Assembly: GCA_025094145.1 (NCBI GenBank)
Contig: JALLLS010000024.1
Location: forward strand, 372,001-436,000
Source: Spinellus fusiger
Taxonomy: Eukaryota; Mucoromycota; Mucoromycetes; Mucorales; Phycomycetaceae
DNA length: 64,000 nucleotides
Direction: 5' to 3'
Positions 11,496-24,054 of this stretch are shown in pieces (within the stretch, counting starts at the first letter, position 1; every line of letters starts with the position of its first letter). The translations under genes were made by a program, and so were the position numbers. The notes under the pieces were generated by a model that did not search any database, was not told the DNA's origin, and was given only the letters and a program-made list of their open reading frames with translations.

Positions 11496-13195
11496 ATGTC
11501 AAGGCAATTCAGGAATAACAAGGCCCCAGGAATGAAGAGATCTTCTTTTTCTCTACCTTTGGTGTCTTCAAGTCTTTATACTAATCCAAGAGTCAGTATA
11601 TCACTGCCAAAAAATAATCCCTTGCCCGATAATGTAAAAAATAAAACAAATATGAATACATCGAGTAAAGATCATACAACTTCACGAGTCAATGATGAAG
11701 GTGATTATCAAAACAGCAACAAAAATAACAGAACAAGGGTTGAAAAAACTGGCAACACACCATCAAAATTTGATTCTGAATGCACATTTGGAAGAAATCT
11801 TCATGGGATAGAGAAGAAGCCTTCAACACCATCCACCAGTGACTTCTATGCAAAAAGTAGGGACCCACGTCTCAGAATGTGCAGACCTTTGACCACACCA
11901 ACGGAGATCGGAAACCAAGTGAGAAGACCACTGAATAAGAGTGTCCACATAAAGCCTAATCCACATAATGTTAAAGACACCAACCAATCAGTCAATACAC
12001 CAAAAACTTTCCCTTCGGGTTTCAATACCAACAAAAGTCTCAATCAAAAAGTCAATGCAACACCAATGAAATTACTTTCAAGCCATGACCCTATTTTAGG
12101 TAGTAGCCAATCATCCAACATACCTACAAAGATATTCCCTTCAGGTTTCTATAATATCAAAGGCACCAGTCAATCAGTTGCTATTCCTCCAAAGAGTTTT
12201 TCTTCAGGCTTTAACAGTACTGGTGGTAGTATGCAGCCAACCAAATTATCTCCAAAGGACTTTCCTTCAATTTACAATCGTACAAAGAGTAGTAGCCAAG
12301 TATTCAACACACCTCAAAAGAGTTTCCCTACATTTTACAATGATGGGAGGTGCATTAGAAAATTATTCAAAACTACACCAAAAAATTTCCACTCATTTCA
12401 AGCCTTTAAACGCCTCAACAATAATCGAGCTGTCCCCACAAACAAATCGATTTATTCCCATAAAGAAAAATCTATCGGGAGTATTAATGGACTTAATAGA
12501 CTGCAAAATGCATATGTTTCTATGCTGTCTAAAAACAAACCTAACATGCGACGTGGCCCTGATCTCAATAGTAAAGAAGACCTTTGGAATAGCTACAAGA
12601 GTCAATTGAAAGACATGTACAAAACTAGTGGAAAGAAAATATTCAAGAAAATTCATGCATTTAAGCTGAATACAAATGATGGAGGCTCTTCATCTCTACA
12701 GAAAGAGAATAGTAAAATGGTATGTTGTATTGATAATATTTTGGAAGTCTTATACTAACTACCTATATGATTTCATATATTCATTTGATTTTTATACTCA
12801 CTATCACACCAAAAATACGGAATTAAAAGAACAAGATAGGTCCAATGATGAACAAAGAAGGATCAGTCTCAAGTGATAGTTCAGAAATGGATGAGGATGA
12901 GATCCAAAATGAATATCTTCGGAAATATGTTGATCCTGGTACAGGCTGTTTCACCAAAGAATTTGAAAATATTGTTGAGAACAAGAATTTCAGGATTCTC
13001 TGTCCCTTCACCAATACAATGACTGTATGCCCCACTGTTGGATGTCGAGCTCTTCAGATCACTGTACACGACTTTAAACAGAAAGTACAAAACAAGACAT
13101 GCAGACACTGTTATGAACTATGGTCACATACACATCGCTGTGAAATCCAACTAGATGGCATGCAAACCCACGGGGAAACAATAAGCACTCAATAA
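11496..13195 (+). CDS. Hypothetical protein with degenerate FPSGFN repeats and a Cys/His-rich C-terminus
   Basis: Not recognised as any family. Exon 1 runs 11496-12719 (starts MSRQFRNNKAPGMKRSS), the donor is GTATGT at 12720, and exon 2 runs 12830-13195. The acceptor AAAAG at 12829 keeps the frame (...NSKM then NKIGPMMNKEGS...). The protein is about 530 residues, basic, and rich in Ser, Asn, Thr and Lys. The middle (about residues 160-300) holds at least six imperfect copies of a 25-30 residue unit with core P-K-x-F-P-S-G-F-N. The C-terminus is different: an acidic stretch (SSDSSEMDEDEIQNEY), then C-x6-C-x4-C ... C-x2-C-x9-C (FRILCPFTNTMTVCPTVGC; TCRHCYELWSHTHRC), which could bind zinc. Likely intrinsically disordered with a small folded tail. 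Function unknown. Confidence 0.6.
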
Positions 13196-13737
13196 TTCAA
13201 CCAACAATGTTTCCAGTAATATTACATCTAAGTCTAAAAAATCAATCTAAATGACCAAAGTGGAAAGATGAAGATTTCCCTGTACAATGACTTGATAAGA
13301 TGCATTTATGCCCTAAATTGGTTTGGAAGCTATTATTTTTTCAAGAAAAAACTAACTATATACTGAGTCCAATAGTCAAACTCTTGATTATAGTATCCAG
13401 TTCATTATCATTATCATACCTCATTTTTCTTTACTTCAATAGCTTCATTAGCTTTCTAAACTTGATAATAAAACTTATTTTCAGTGAATAAAATATCATT
13501 TTCTTTATCATTTTTATTTTATTGAGATCTTCATCTAAAGAATTGAGAAAACTGTAGTACCAACAACAAAAACAGAGTAGAAAAATGAAGAATGTGTCAG
13601 CTGCCGAGGTCAGGAATTTAACTCTACTTATCACCTCTGTAGCTCATATTTTAACTAGTCCATTTTTTTTTTAAAAAAAAAGCACAGGCATATGCCTCTA
13701 AAACTTTGATGATTGATCCAATAAAATATATAGTATA
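13196..13737. other. AT-rich spacer
   Basis: 540 bp of AT-rich sequence between the hypothetical gene and a Tc1 element. No coding signal, only short poly-T/poly-A tracts near 13660-13680. Confidence 0.5.
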
Positions 13738-14889
13738 CGGTGTCCGGCAAAATAGATATAACCCTTTCTATTTTCCGACCTTTTTATTTTACTTATTCTT
13801 TATTTCTTCTATTTTCACTATAACATCTATTATGTCCAACACCACCAAACAAGCCACCAAGCTTATTGGAGACAGAAAGAAGAATATAGATGACTTTACT
13901 CGTCAACTCATTGTTCACGAGACCAGGGTAAATGGCACCAGACAAGTGGATAGTGTAGCCATGTTTGGCATCAGTCTGATTATGAAGAGATACCAAGAAA
14001 CTGGCAATTTTAAAGCAGGAAAAGGCTCTGGGCATAAGCCTATTATTAGTTAGGGGGACGAGGGAGAGGTTTCTCTTGAGGTGGAAATTAATTCTTTCCT
14101 GAGCATGAAGGAGCTTCACCAGGGAATGTCGACTCAGGTGTCCATGACTACTTTCCAAAAAATTATGAAAAAGATTGGCCTGTCGTCCTGCAGGGCGATC
14201 AGAAAGCCTGCTTGCACCGACAAGCACAAGAAGTTGAGGCTTGATTGGGCCAAAGCACACCCTCACTGGACAGAAGAAGACTGAAAGACAGTTATCTAGT
14301 CTGATGAGTCGAAGTTCCAACACATCTCAAACAAGCGCCGCAACAAGGTAGTGCACAGGAAAAGGAGGGTCTTCTCCTAAAAAAAATATCAAGCCGATGA
14401 TGAAGTTCGGTGGTGGTGGTGGGGTGATGGTGTGGGGTTCTCTTTTCTGGTGAAGGTGTTGGTAGATCTGCTATGGTGGAGGAGTGGCCCTCTCAAAGCC
14501 CTGATCTGAACCCAATTGAGCATCTTTGGGAGAAGCTGAACAGATAAGTTCTCAAGAAGATGACCCCATCAAGCACTCTTCAGGATTTGAAGGCTCTCTT
14601 AGTCCAAGAGTGAGATAAGATTCCCAAGGTGGTTACCAACAACCTCATTAACAGCATGCATCGGAGATGTAAGACTGTCATTGAGGCCAAGGGTGGAAAC
14701 ACCAAATATTGAAGTTTTCCACCCAATAAACTTGTATTTATTATCCTGTTGACCTTTTTTATACTTCATCCAATTTTGAAGTTTCTACTGTGTGTTTACT
14801 GTGTGTTTTTATGACAAAGAATAAGTATTTCCCCATACAAGAATCTTATCGGAAAATAAAAAGGGTTATATATATTTTGCCGGACACTG
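13738..14889. mobile_element. Tc1/mariner element with ~40-bp terminal inverted repeats
   Basis: Both ends are visible: the left begins CGGTGTCCGGCAAAATA and the right ends TATTTTGCCGGACACTG. The TIR similarity extends about 40 bp, to TATTTTCCGA. The element is flanked by TA dinucleotides (13736-13737 and 14890-14891), as expected for Tc1/mariner insertion. Length is 1152 bp. The TIRs are well kept but the gene inside is dead, so the copy could be mobilised only in trans. Confidence 0.92.
13831..14712 (+). pseudogene. Tc1-type transposase pseudogene
   Basis: Begins MSNTTKQATKLIGD and carries the N-terminal HTH half (SVAMFGISLIMKRYQETGNF, then VSMTTFQKIMKKIGLSSCR). The C-terminal end is typical: SQSPDLNPIEHLWEKLNR, then ...EAKGGNTKY stop. 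There are several stops and frameshifts (for example after PIIS at 14051-14053 and after WTEED at 14282-14284). The middle is shortened, so the block holding the second catalytic Asp is missing. It is related to the Tc1 copies inside the inverted repeats at 22818 and 35507. Confidence 0.85.
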
Positions 14890-15322
14890 TAGTATAACAG
14901 GGTAAATATTTATTCTTGACAATTATCTCAATCCGTCTTTTTAATAGCAACCCAATGAACAGTCTTTCAAAAAGAAAAGATATAGAAACATATTAGGCGT
15001 CAATATATATTATAATCTATAAACATTTATAAATATAAAGCATTTTTATCATATCGTTAACAATGAATATATTTTTATGAGAGTGAACTTAGCCAAACGT
15101 ATGTTATATGTACGTTTACGCCACTAACGTAGTACACATATTTCACCGTCAGACTCGAAGATAATAATAATATTTAAAATGAATGAAAATACAATACCTA
15201 CCATTCTTGAGCTTGAATCCAGCTATATTATTATTTGCTATAGAAACGTATATTATCTTATTGTTTATTTCTTTAATTTCAAGTCTTTATTAACATTTGT
15301 GAATATTTCAGGGGTTTAAAGT
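14890..15322. other. AT-rich spacer downstream of IleRS
   Basis: 430 bp, AT-rich, no coding signal. It probably contains the 3' UTR of the isoleucyl-tRNA synthetase, which is transcribed toward it. Confidence 0.5.
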
Positions 15323-18300
15323 TTATTGAACAAAGAGAAGGTCAAAGGTCATGCCATTTACTTCCTGCTCTTCTTCAATGATCACTACTTCACTTTCCTT
15401 GATATCTGTGACAAGTACCACAGGCTTCTTAAGAACCTTAATGATAACAGCTTCTTGAGATTGGATAATCTCTTGAATCTTCTTGTCACTATTTTCCTTC
15501 AAACGGTAGTACATAGTAATCTCATCAGTGGGCAACAAGTTAGCCTTTTTTCTCAGGCGCTGGACACGGTTGATGATCTCTCTTGCTAGACCTTCTTGCT
15601 CTAATTCAGAGTACAGTTTTGTGTCCAACAAAATAAGAACATCCTGGTCAGCACCTGTCTCATACTGGACAGTGTCTGAGTCAAAGTAACGGATAACCAC
15701 AAGATCTTCAAATGTAACCTTGATACCCGCAACAGTGGTCTCCTTGTTTTGTACAAAGAGCTTAACATCATCACTTGTAAGATCTGGCAAACCCTTCTTG
15801 ACTTTCATCACATCCTTCTTGAGTTTTTGTCCCAAAACCTTCCAGTCAGCATCAGCCTTGTACTTGACGCCAAACTTCTCCTCTTCAGCTGTTACAATGA
15901 TTTCACGAATATTCAACTCTTCTAAAATGTAGCTTTCAAGAGATTTGATATCAGCATGGTATTGAGGGTCCTGGTGAATGACGACCAACTCCTTCAAAGG
16001 AATCTTGAGTGAGATATTTTTCTTCTCGCGAATAGTGCGGCCAAGTTCAATCACAGACTGCATACGGCCTACAGCACGTTCAATCTCTGGATCAAAGTAT
16101 TCTTCACGCACAGTTGGGAAAGAAAGGAAATGAATAGATCGATCGTCAACAATGTTGTCGTTCTTGGGCATAAACTTCTTGAGTTTCTGGTACATTGTTT
16201 CAGTCAAGAAAGGAGTAAATGGTGCCATGGTCAAACAGAGAGTGAACAGAATCTCGAATAAGGTGTTCAAAGCTTGCTTGGCATCTTCAACACCATTTTC
16301 ACCCTTCAGTCTTTTACGGTTGAAGCGAACATACCAGTTGGTAAGAACATCAATCAAGTTAAGAAGACGGGGTACAACGGTATACAGGCGATAGGCAGCC
16401 ATTTCATCACGAACAAATTTGATGAGGGATTGACAGCTTGCCAAAATCCAACGATCCATGACATTGTCAGACTTCTTCATCTCATGGTTATAGGTGAAGT
16501 TCACTCCAAATTCTTTTTGGAGAACAGCGGTTTGAGTCACAAAGAACTTGTAAGCGTTGTACCAGGGCAAGAACACCTTGGCAATCAATTCTTTAACACC
16601 TTCTTCTCTGAACTTGAGAGTCTCAGCACGAACAACAGGAGAGTTGATAAGGTAAAGACGCAATGCATCAGCACCAAACTTATTAAGAATAATCTCAGGC
16701 TGAGGGTAGTTTGCAAGACGCTTGCTCATCTTTTTACCATCAGCAGCCAAGACCAGACCATTGACAATCACATTCTTAGCAGGAGGTTCATTGAAGAGAT
16801 GGGTAGAAAGCACCAGAAGAGTATAGAACCAGCCACGAGTTTGATCGATACCTTCACAGATAAAGTCTGCAGGGAAAGTAGTTTCGAACTTTTCAGAGTT
16901 CTCGAAAGGATAATGTTTCTGGGCATAAGGCATAGAACCAGACTCGAACCAGCAATCAAAGACTTCCTCAACACGACGAAGGCATCCGTTGCCGGTCTTT
17001 GAGGGAATAGTGATTTTATCAATGCTATTAAGAGTAAGCTGTTATGGATCACCTACTTGATAGTTTACCTTTCTCTGTGAAGATCTTTAATAGGAGACAC
17101 ACCACTGAGTTCTTCAAGTTCCTTGATAGAACCAATGGCTACAATCTCAGTGTAATCATCGCTCACCCACAAAGGAATAGGGGTACCCCAGTAGCGGTTA
17201 CGAGAGATATTCCAGTCGCGTGCATTGGCAATCCAATTAGCGAAGCGCTTTTCCTGGACAAAGCTAGGCACCCAACGCATCTTGTCGTTGCAAGCAAGGA
17301 TATTGTCAATGATTGGAGTCACACGAACAAACCAAGAAGGTACAGCCTTGTAGATGAGAGGAGTATCAGATCTCCAGCAGAAAGGATAACTGTGCATGAT
17401 TTGAGATTGAACGATCAAACGGCCACGCTGCTTCATATCCTTTTGAATAGGCTTGTCTGCATCCTTAACGTGAACACCAATATAATCAGGTACTTCAGAA
17501 GTGAAACAACCCTTCTCATCAATAGGACAGGGAAGAGGACCATCAGCATAGATAATCTTGTTTTCAATACAGATACGGTAATCGTCTTCACCATAGGCAG
17601 GTGCTTGTTGAACGATACCAGTACCAGAGTCATCGGTAACATAGGTGTCCACAACTACTCTCCATGCCTGACCCTTGAACTCCTTTTCAAAGTAATTGAA
17701 CATAGGCTCATATTCCCAACCGTTCATTTCACTGCCCTTGTAGCGTTGAACAATAGTAAACTTGGCCTTCTTGGGATCCTTATAAAGAATGCTGAGACGC
17801 TTCTCCATGAGAACATAGTGGTTGCCAGTTAATTCATCTTTGATCTTAATGTACTCAAAGTCGGGATGCACACAGAGCGCCAGGTTGGAGGGAAGTGTCC
17901 AGGGAGTAGTTGTCCATGCCAAAAGCAATGTAGTAGGATCACTCAACAGAGGGAAACTGATAACAACTATATAGATGTAAAATGCCTTTCATTCCCATTT
18001 ATTCTTACCTGCAGGATCATTCACATCCTTGTAGTTCTGAGAAGACTCAAAGTTAGACAAAGGAGTGGTGCAGGCAGTGGAGTAAGGCATGACCTTTTGT
18101 CCACGGTACACCTGTCCTTTATCAAAGAGCTCCTTGAACACCCACCACACACTCTCCATGAAAGTAGGATCAAGCGTCTTGTAGTCATTGTCGAAATCAA
18201 TCCAACGGGCCATACGCTCTACTGTCTTTCTCCATTCACCAGAGTAACGCATCACAATAGCTCTGCACTCTGCGTTGTATTTCTCAATACCCATTTTCAT

Positions 18301-18783
18301 GACATCTTTTTTTCCCTAATATGCTGACTTAGCCTATTGAGAGTTCATCTTTTCTCTCTTTACCTTAATGCCCAACTTCTTATCCACCTCATACTCCACA
18401 GGCAAACCGTGAGTATCCCAACCAAAGCGACGTTCGACGTGGTGGCCAGTGTTATGGGCATAACGTGTCACAATATCCTTGATGGTGCCTGCGAGCAAAT
18501 GACCATAGTGAGGAAGACCGGTGGCAAAAGGAGGTCCGTCAAAAAAGTTAAATGGCTTCTTGTCCTTATTCAACTCGAAAGAGCGGTTAAAAGCATCGAT
18601 TTCTCTCCAAAACTCGATGATTTTCTCCTCTTCCTTGGGGAAACTGGAAGAATAAGCTTATATAAGATCCTCTATACTTACTTGAATTGACCAGAGACTT
18701 GTTTATAATTAAAAAAAAAATTAGTGAGCTATTATGCAGTGATATGATATCAGCGTATGCTTTTTACCGTCAGCCAAAGACAT
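15323..18783 (-). CDS. ILS1: Isoleucyl-tRNA synthetase, cytoplasmic
   Basis: Class I aminoacyl-tRNA synthetase charging tRNA-Ile, about 1,070 residues. The start is ATG 18781-18783: the tiny first exon MSLADV splices (GTAAAA...AACAAG) to SGQF, then to [19 protein letters not shown]. The HIGH-type motif is GLPHYGHL (about 18500) and the second catalytic motif is [11 protein letters not shown] (about 16725). A CP1 editing region lies between them. The tRNA-binding C-terminal part runs to FDLLFVQ and TAA at 15323-15325. Further short introns sit near 18330, 17970 and 17060, all with GT-AG borders that keep frame (for example HRE joined to [10 protein letters not shown]). Nothing looks damaged. 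The absence of a targeting peptide and the eukaryotic-type sequence support the cytosolic enzyme. Confidence 0.95.
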
Positions 18784-19981
18784 ATTGAAATGTGTCTATT
18801 ACTAAAAGTAGGCGCAGCGCGTTCATCTGTTATTCTACTTAAAAGATGTCACGATGATAAGCCACTCAATCGGTGTTTGGTATGTATTTCATTGGTTGTG
18901 TATCCTAAAGTCTTCTGTGATGTCAGTCAGAAGAACCACCAAAAGGCTCAGTCTTTTAGAGAAAAATAAAAGCAAAAAAGGATACTACTTGTTAAGTAGA
19001 AATATATAAATAAAACTCAAACCAATAAAAATATGTATATTTTGACATTATTCGATAAAAAAAATGAGATCTCTCTCTGATAGGTTATGAATAGGATATG
19101 CAGAAGCAATTGTTTCACTGAAATTTATAGGGTTGATGCCAAAGATTTCTTCTTGTTTTATGCTTGAAAGTCTATTAGTTATAAGCTAATATTCTAAAAA
19201 AAAAACCTAAATCACTCCTATGTAATGTATCACTCTGCTCTTCCTCTAGTCAATCTTTTAGAGACCGTTTCATTAGCTAATAAATGATAGTAATTATGTT
19301 AATTGAAGCATAAAACGAGATTGCTAATCTTATCAATTGACTATCTAAGATCCCTTCATTAGGATGTCAATCGTAGTATTAATTTGAAGTAGGCTATGAC
19401 TTTCTTTGTGTCTATCCAAATTCAATTGAATCTGTTAGCATAAAAAGATTCTAATGTCTCAGTAGTTGAGCAGCTTTATTTGATAGGATAAAGAATGATA
19501 GATTAGTATACGTGTATAGATAATGAAATAGATACATTCATTCTTCTTACCGATCATTATATTTATGTACAACAATAACAACACTAATCTAAACAAAATA
19601 TATATCTCTTTATTAATAATGTGCACCTTAAATGAGTAGCTAATACTGTTACTCTGTACCCTCAACCCACACTACATACAACAGGGTAGGATTGGCCAAC
19701 ACAGGTTATAGTATAAATCTATACACCTAAAGATTTTTGGGATATAAAAGTAAATACACGGACAATAAGATAACACTATTTATGATTGGCTAATATATTT
19801 AAAAAGGGTATTTTTGAGGAATAGAATAGTCGTCTTTGATCTTAGATATCAAAGGAATCCGGTCAGTCAACGTGTGTTTAAACTCTGCTCTTTATTCATT
19901 CAATTGTACATCTTTTTTATACTTAATTATTTTCTACTGCTATTCTACTGCTATAAGATATGATGTGAAGTATACGTTTGG
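18784..19981. other. 1.2-kb AT-rich intergenic region
   Basis: Upstream region of the IleRS gene, AT-rich and without a supported gene. It contains one copy of a short dispersed motif, tatacacctaaagatttttg, at about 19715-19734, discussed in the findings. Confidence 0.5.
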
Positions 19982-21324
19982 TAGTCACACAACATTAGAA
20001 AGTATACGATTTTCATTTTTTGAAATCCTGAAAAAAAGCATGCTTTACAGATATAAATGTTACGACCTCAAAACACATACTAATGACTTCAGATTCAACA
20101 AAAAGTTAGTTTAACATATTGTCTATAGTAATATATATATATATAAATTATTTAATATTTTGTTGGGCCACCTTTGGCATCAATAACTGCCTGGCAGCGA
20201 TCCTTCATTGAGCCAACTAAACGTTCGGCAAGATCGATATGGATATTACCCCAAGCTTCTTCTAAATCTATCTTGAGCTCATCGATATTTTTGATACCGG
20301 CCCTCTTGTTATCAATAAGCTTATCAAGACAGCTCCAGAGATGTTCAATGGGGTTGAGATCAGGACTTTGGGCAGGCCAGTAATCAAAGCGCCTGATTTG
20401 ATGTGTGTTTTTCCACCATGTTGTATAGCCACCTGCATGGCAGCTAGCCCCATCTTCTTGGAATATGAAGTCTCTGTCCTCCTTCTCATTCAATTCAATG
20501 AACCATGACAGAAAAAATTCTGCCAAAATGTTGACATATACGTCCTGATTCACAGTGCCATCAACAAAGACCAAAGGCCCAATTCCACCTGTCCAAAAAC
20601 AGCTCCAGATCATTATGCTGCCTTTCCCCCATTTGTTTGTAGGTATGATATGAGCCGCCTTATACCTCTCTCCGATCTTTCGAATAACTCTGGCTCCTCC
20701 CTGGTAACCCTCTACTTCAAACCGTGACTCATCAGACCATACGACACGTCTCCAGTCATCAGGGGTCCAATTGACCCGTTCCTTGGCCCAACGAAGTCTT
20801 TTCTTCATTTTTTCTTCAGACAACCTTGGCTTGTGTGCTGTGAAGTAGGAACCAAACCCAATCCGATGTATGTATCTGATGAATGTTGCTCTACAGATGA
20901 TTATCTCATGAGCCTTGAGTTCCAAATTTATGGTTATAGGAGGCAGATGGGTTGCCTCTTAGAATGGCCTCAAGTCGTCTGAAGTCTCTCTCGTTAAGTT
21001 TTTTTGGTGCACCAGAACTAGGTCTTGGTAGAGGTGTACCATTAGTCTTTATTCTACTAATGATCTTTTGGACAGTAGACTTGCTAATGCCAATGACCTT
21101 TGAAATGGCACCCATGGAGTATTTTTCTTTTTTAAGCCATTAAACACCCCAGTACTCTCTTTATTCAAGCTTATTATAAACTCTAGAGTTTTTAGTTGAG
21201 GATTCTGCGTTTGACATTTGAGATTGCTTAATAGAATGTGATTCAGTGGTAAAAAGAAGAAGAAGAATCATGTTTAAAAATGTATAAATTAGGGGGTCGT
21301 ACCCTTTCTAATTTTGTGTGACTG
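19982..21324. mobile_element. Tc1/mariner (DD35E) element
   Basis: The left end agtcacacaacattagaaag (19983 onward) matches the inverse of the right end, which reads ctttctaattttgtgtgact (about 21304-21323). A TA lies beside each end, slightly altered on the left. Length is about 1.34 kb. The TIRs differ at a few positions, so the copy is not brand new. Its right end directly borders the left inverted-repeat arm. Confidence 0.8.
20152..21140 (-). pseudogene. Tc1/mariner transposase, one frameshift from intact
   Basis: Two overlapping frames make one transposase. The N-terminal HTH part is GAISKVIGISKSTVQKIISR (about 21110-21050). The catalytic part runs from LELKAHEIIICRATF to GGPTKY and stop at 20152-20154. 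Catalytic residues are present: Asp in VVWSDESRFEV, Asp in FQEDGASCH, Glu in SPDLNPIEHLW. The Asp-Glu spacing is 35 residues (DD35E, counting 35 between). The frames break once, near 20920-20945, just after RGNPSA. With a single indel repaired by nature or error, the reading frame would be whole, so this may be a recent loss or an assembly error. Related to the element at 42011-43112. Confidence 0.85.
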
Positions 21325-22093
21325 TATTACTGCTTAAAGGCCAGAAAAATATGCTTTTCTATGCCGATTTGTATTACGATCCTTTATGCCTATGTCATGG
21401 GAGATCAATCATTTTCTACTTTTGCATAAGATCATAATCTAGTCTTTGAGTGGATAATTTAAAATAGTAGCTTCAGAAAAAGACAAGAGATAAACTCCAC
21501 ATAGAAACATTCTTGGAGTCAATAAATATGCCATTGAAAATGAAACACCAAAAATGGGATAAAAAGAAGAATAGATACAATTATGCAATATCTATATTGT
21601 AAATAGAGGTTACGAATAAGAAGGAAATGTTCCAACTATAGATGCATGTATCACATTGACGGTTCTATTAAATTATTCATCCATTTATACTAGAACTATA
21701 GCTTCACGATAACATAGAAAAATAAAACAAACAATAATCAGTACACAGAATATTATTGTAGTCTTGAGTCAGTCAAGGTAGTCTATGTCTATGTATATAT
21801 ACATATATACGAAGATGGTTACTACAAAGGATATCAACGAGACTATTCAATGAATAGACACAAACAGTAATCTACGATAATAATAATAATAAGGATGTAT
21901 AATAAAATATGCACAAATATGCACAAATATCAGTCATTCAACGGCATGAATAAACATTTAAACACGACTATCTAAAAGACAGAATAGTATCACTGTAACA
22001 TACATACAGAGATAAGTATAAAAAGGTAGCCTACACACACTCTCTTTTTTTTTGTTATTCATACTACTCTTTAACTGCCATCATCTTACTACT

Positions 22094-22733
22094 ATGTTGA
22101 AATCTGTTTTGATTCTCATCTTTGCCTTGGCCTCTCTTTCCTTTGTTTCTGCTTGGGATAATATTAATAATATCATCAAATTGTAAGTCATTTATTATTA
22201 ATAGTAGTCATCTGTGTGTCTTTTTACTAGTTTGTACTAATAAACAATTCAGTGTGAAGCCCAAATATGGAGAGCCGTTGCTCGTTGGACAGAATTACAC
22301 TTTTATTTGGTATACTCTCAACATACACTTGTTTTGTATTGAATTAACATGTGCGTGATTGTCTAGGGAAATAAATGATCCTGAAAATAGAATTCCCAAG
22401 AATGCCACGCAAGTATTGAAAAAGTCATAGTCAATGTTTATTCATGTTTCTATATTTAGTGCTGATCTGATGTATAATGGAAATGCTCTTAGTAGATTAA
22501 CAAGTAAGCATATTGAAGAGTGTAAATAATAGATACAAATAACGTTATGCTTTTTTATAGTATACATTCGCCGTGGAATTCCTATCAACCAAAAAAGAAT
22601 AGAAGTAGAAATCGTCGATCCTCTTTTTAATGAGTATAGTAGTCCTATTAAACTAAGTGTTAATAACGGTGATGTATTCAATGCTATTCTTGCATACACT
22701 TTAGTCAATGTATATAACCCAAAAATAAATTAG
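22094..22733 (+). CDS. Small secreted protein, left copy
   Basis: Five exons give about 130 residues. It begins MLKSVLILIFALASLSFVSA, a clear signal peptide with a plausible cleavage after SA. It continues through FVKPKYGEPLLVGQNYTFIW, EINDPENRIPKNAT, ADLMYNGNALSRLT and a last exon beginning IYIRRGIPINQKRIEVEIVD, ending ...NVYNPKIN, TAG 22731-22733. Three introns are GT-AG. The third, after the PKNA-T codon, uses a GC donor (AC|GCAAGT). The P-x-x-G...G-x-x-Y-x-x-x-W pattern faintly recalls the Kre9/Knh1-like N-terminal fold of fungal wall proteins, but I would not name it. Both copies encode the same protein as far as I compared them. Leader is pyrimidine-rich, with a likely promoter in the 750 bp upstream. 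Confidence 0.7.
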
Positions 22734-22817
22734 GAATATTTTAAATTTAGACCATAATTTTACCCTTGAATAAATTTTGTTTATTAAACATTCTTCATTT
22801 ATTGCTTTTCCACTCTA

Positions 22818-24054
22818 ATGTCTACCTCATCTAACACCACCGAACACCCAAAAGACCTCTTGGAACAGGAAAAAGAAATAGTGACGACCATAATCATTGT
22901 CTCATTGCTCAATAGGCCACTACCAATGAGACCACTCATGTTGCCATCTCTGCTAGGTTTGGAGTTAGTAAGCAGTCTATCCCCCGTATCATAAAGAGAT
23001 ACAAAGAAACTGATTGTTCAAGGTCAAAAGAAGCACCGGGAGTAAGCCCATTCTTAGTTAGAGAGACTAGAGAGAGGTCAGTCGCGAAGTGGAAGGATTC
23101 ATTCCAGACAATGGTCAACTTGCAAGCAGATGACCACCCAAGGTGTCCATAAATACTTTTAGAAAATGATGAGAAGATTGGCCTGTTTTCTTGTAAGTGG
23201 TTAATAAACCTTCCCTACCAATAATACAAAAAGTTGAGGCTTGCTTGGGCTAAGACCCACTTCACTGGACAGAAGACTGCAAGACAGTCATCTAGTTCGA
23301 TGAGTCAAAATACCAGTTGATGAGAACCAATAACCGCAACACAGTGGTGTGCAAGAAGAGGGGCTAATATCAAAGAATTCAAGCCACATGAATTTGGTGG
23401 TGGTGGGGTGATGGTGTGGGGTCTTTCTCTGCTGAAGGTGTTGGAAGGTGGGTGCCTGTGACGGGCAGTATTGACAGTAGAAGATACATCAGGATCTTAA
23501 AGGATAACTGCTGCCCTGAGCTGGCTTGACTCAAGGCACTGAATTCAGTAGTATTTTTGTTCTTCAATAGAATAATGACAACTGCCACAAGAGTAAAGAG
23601 TCCAGGTTGTGGAAGGCACAGGAGACATTGCCACTATGGAGGGGTGGTCCTCACAAAGCCCCGACCTCAACCCCATAGAGCATTTGTGGGAGGAGCTGGA
23701 CAGAGCCATCAGAAAGAGGATGACCTCAACAAGTACTCTACAAGATTTGGAGGTGCTCTTGTTAGAAGAATGGGAGAATATTCCCAAGGACACTACAGAC
23801 ACCTTCATTGCCAGCATGAGGCAGAGATGTAGGGCTGTGATAGATGCCAAGGGTGGAAACACCAAATATTAAGGGTTTCCACCCAATAAACTTGTATTTA
23901 TTATCCTGTTGACCTTTTTTATACTTCATCCAATCTTTAAGTCTTTACTGTGTGTTTAATGTGTGTTTTTATGACAAAAAATAATTATTTCCTATTACAG
24001 AAGCATACCGGGACATGAAAAATCTTCCTTATTATTTTGAAAGCTACTGTATTA
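22818..24054 (+). pseudogene. Tc1-type transposase pseudogene inside left arm
   Basis: Opens with MSTSSNTTEHPKDLLEQEKE, related to the transposase at 13831. Recognisable blocks follow (MMRRLACF, FGGGGVMVWG-like, TGSIDSRRYIRILKDN), and then the C-terminus SQSPDLNPIEHLWEELDRAI ... IDAKGGNTKY with TAA at 23870-23872. Many frameshifts and stops. A right-end TIR-like sequence (cttattattttgaaagctactgta, 24029-24052) is present, but I cannot find its partner on the left, so the element is truncated. Confidence 0.85.

Noticed and set aside
16274..17832. Plus-strand frames of 242 and 262 codons
   Set aside because: Antisense shadows of the isoleucyl-tRNA synthetase gene, with no recognisable protein content.
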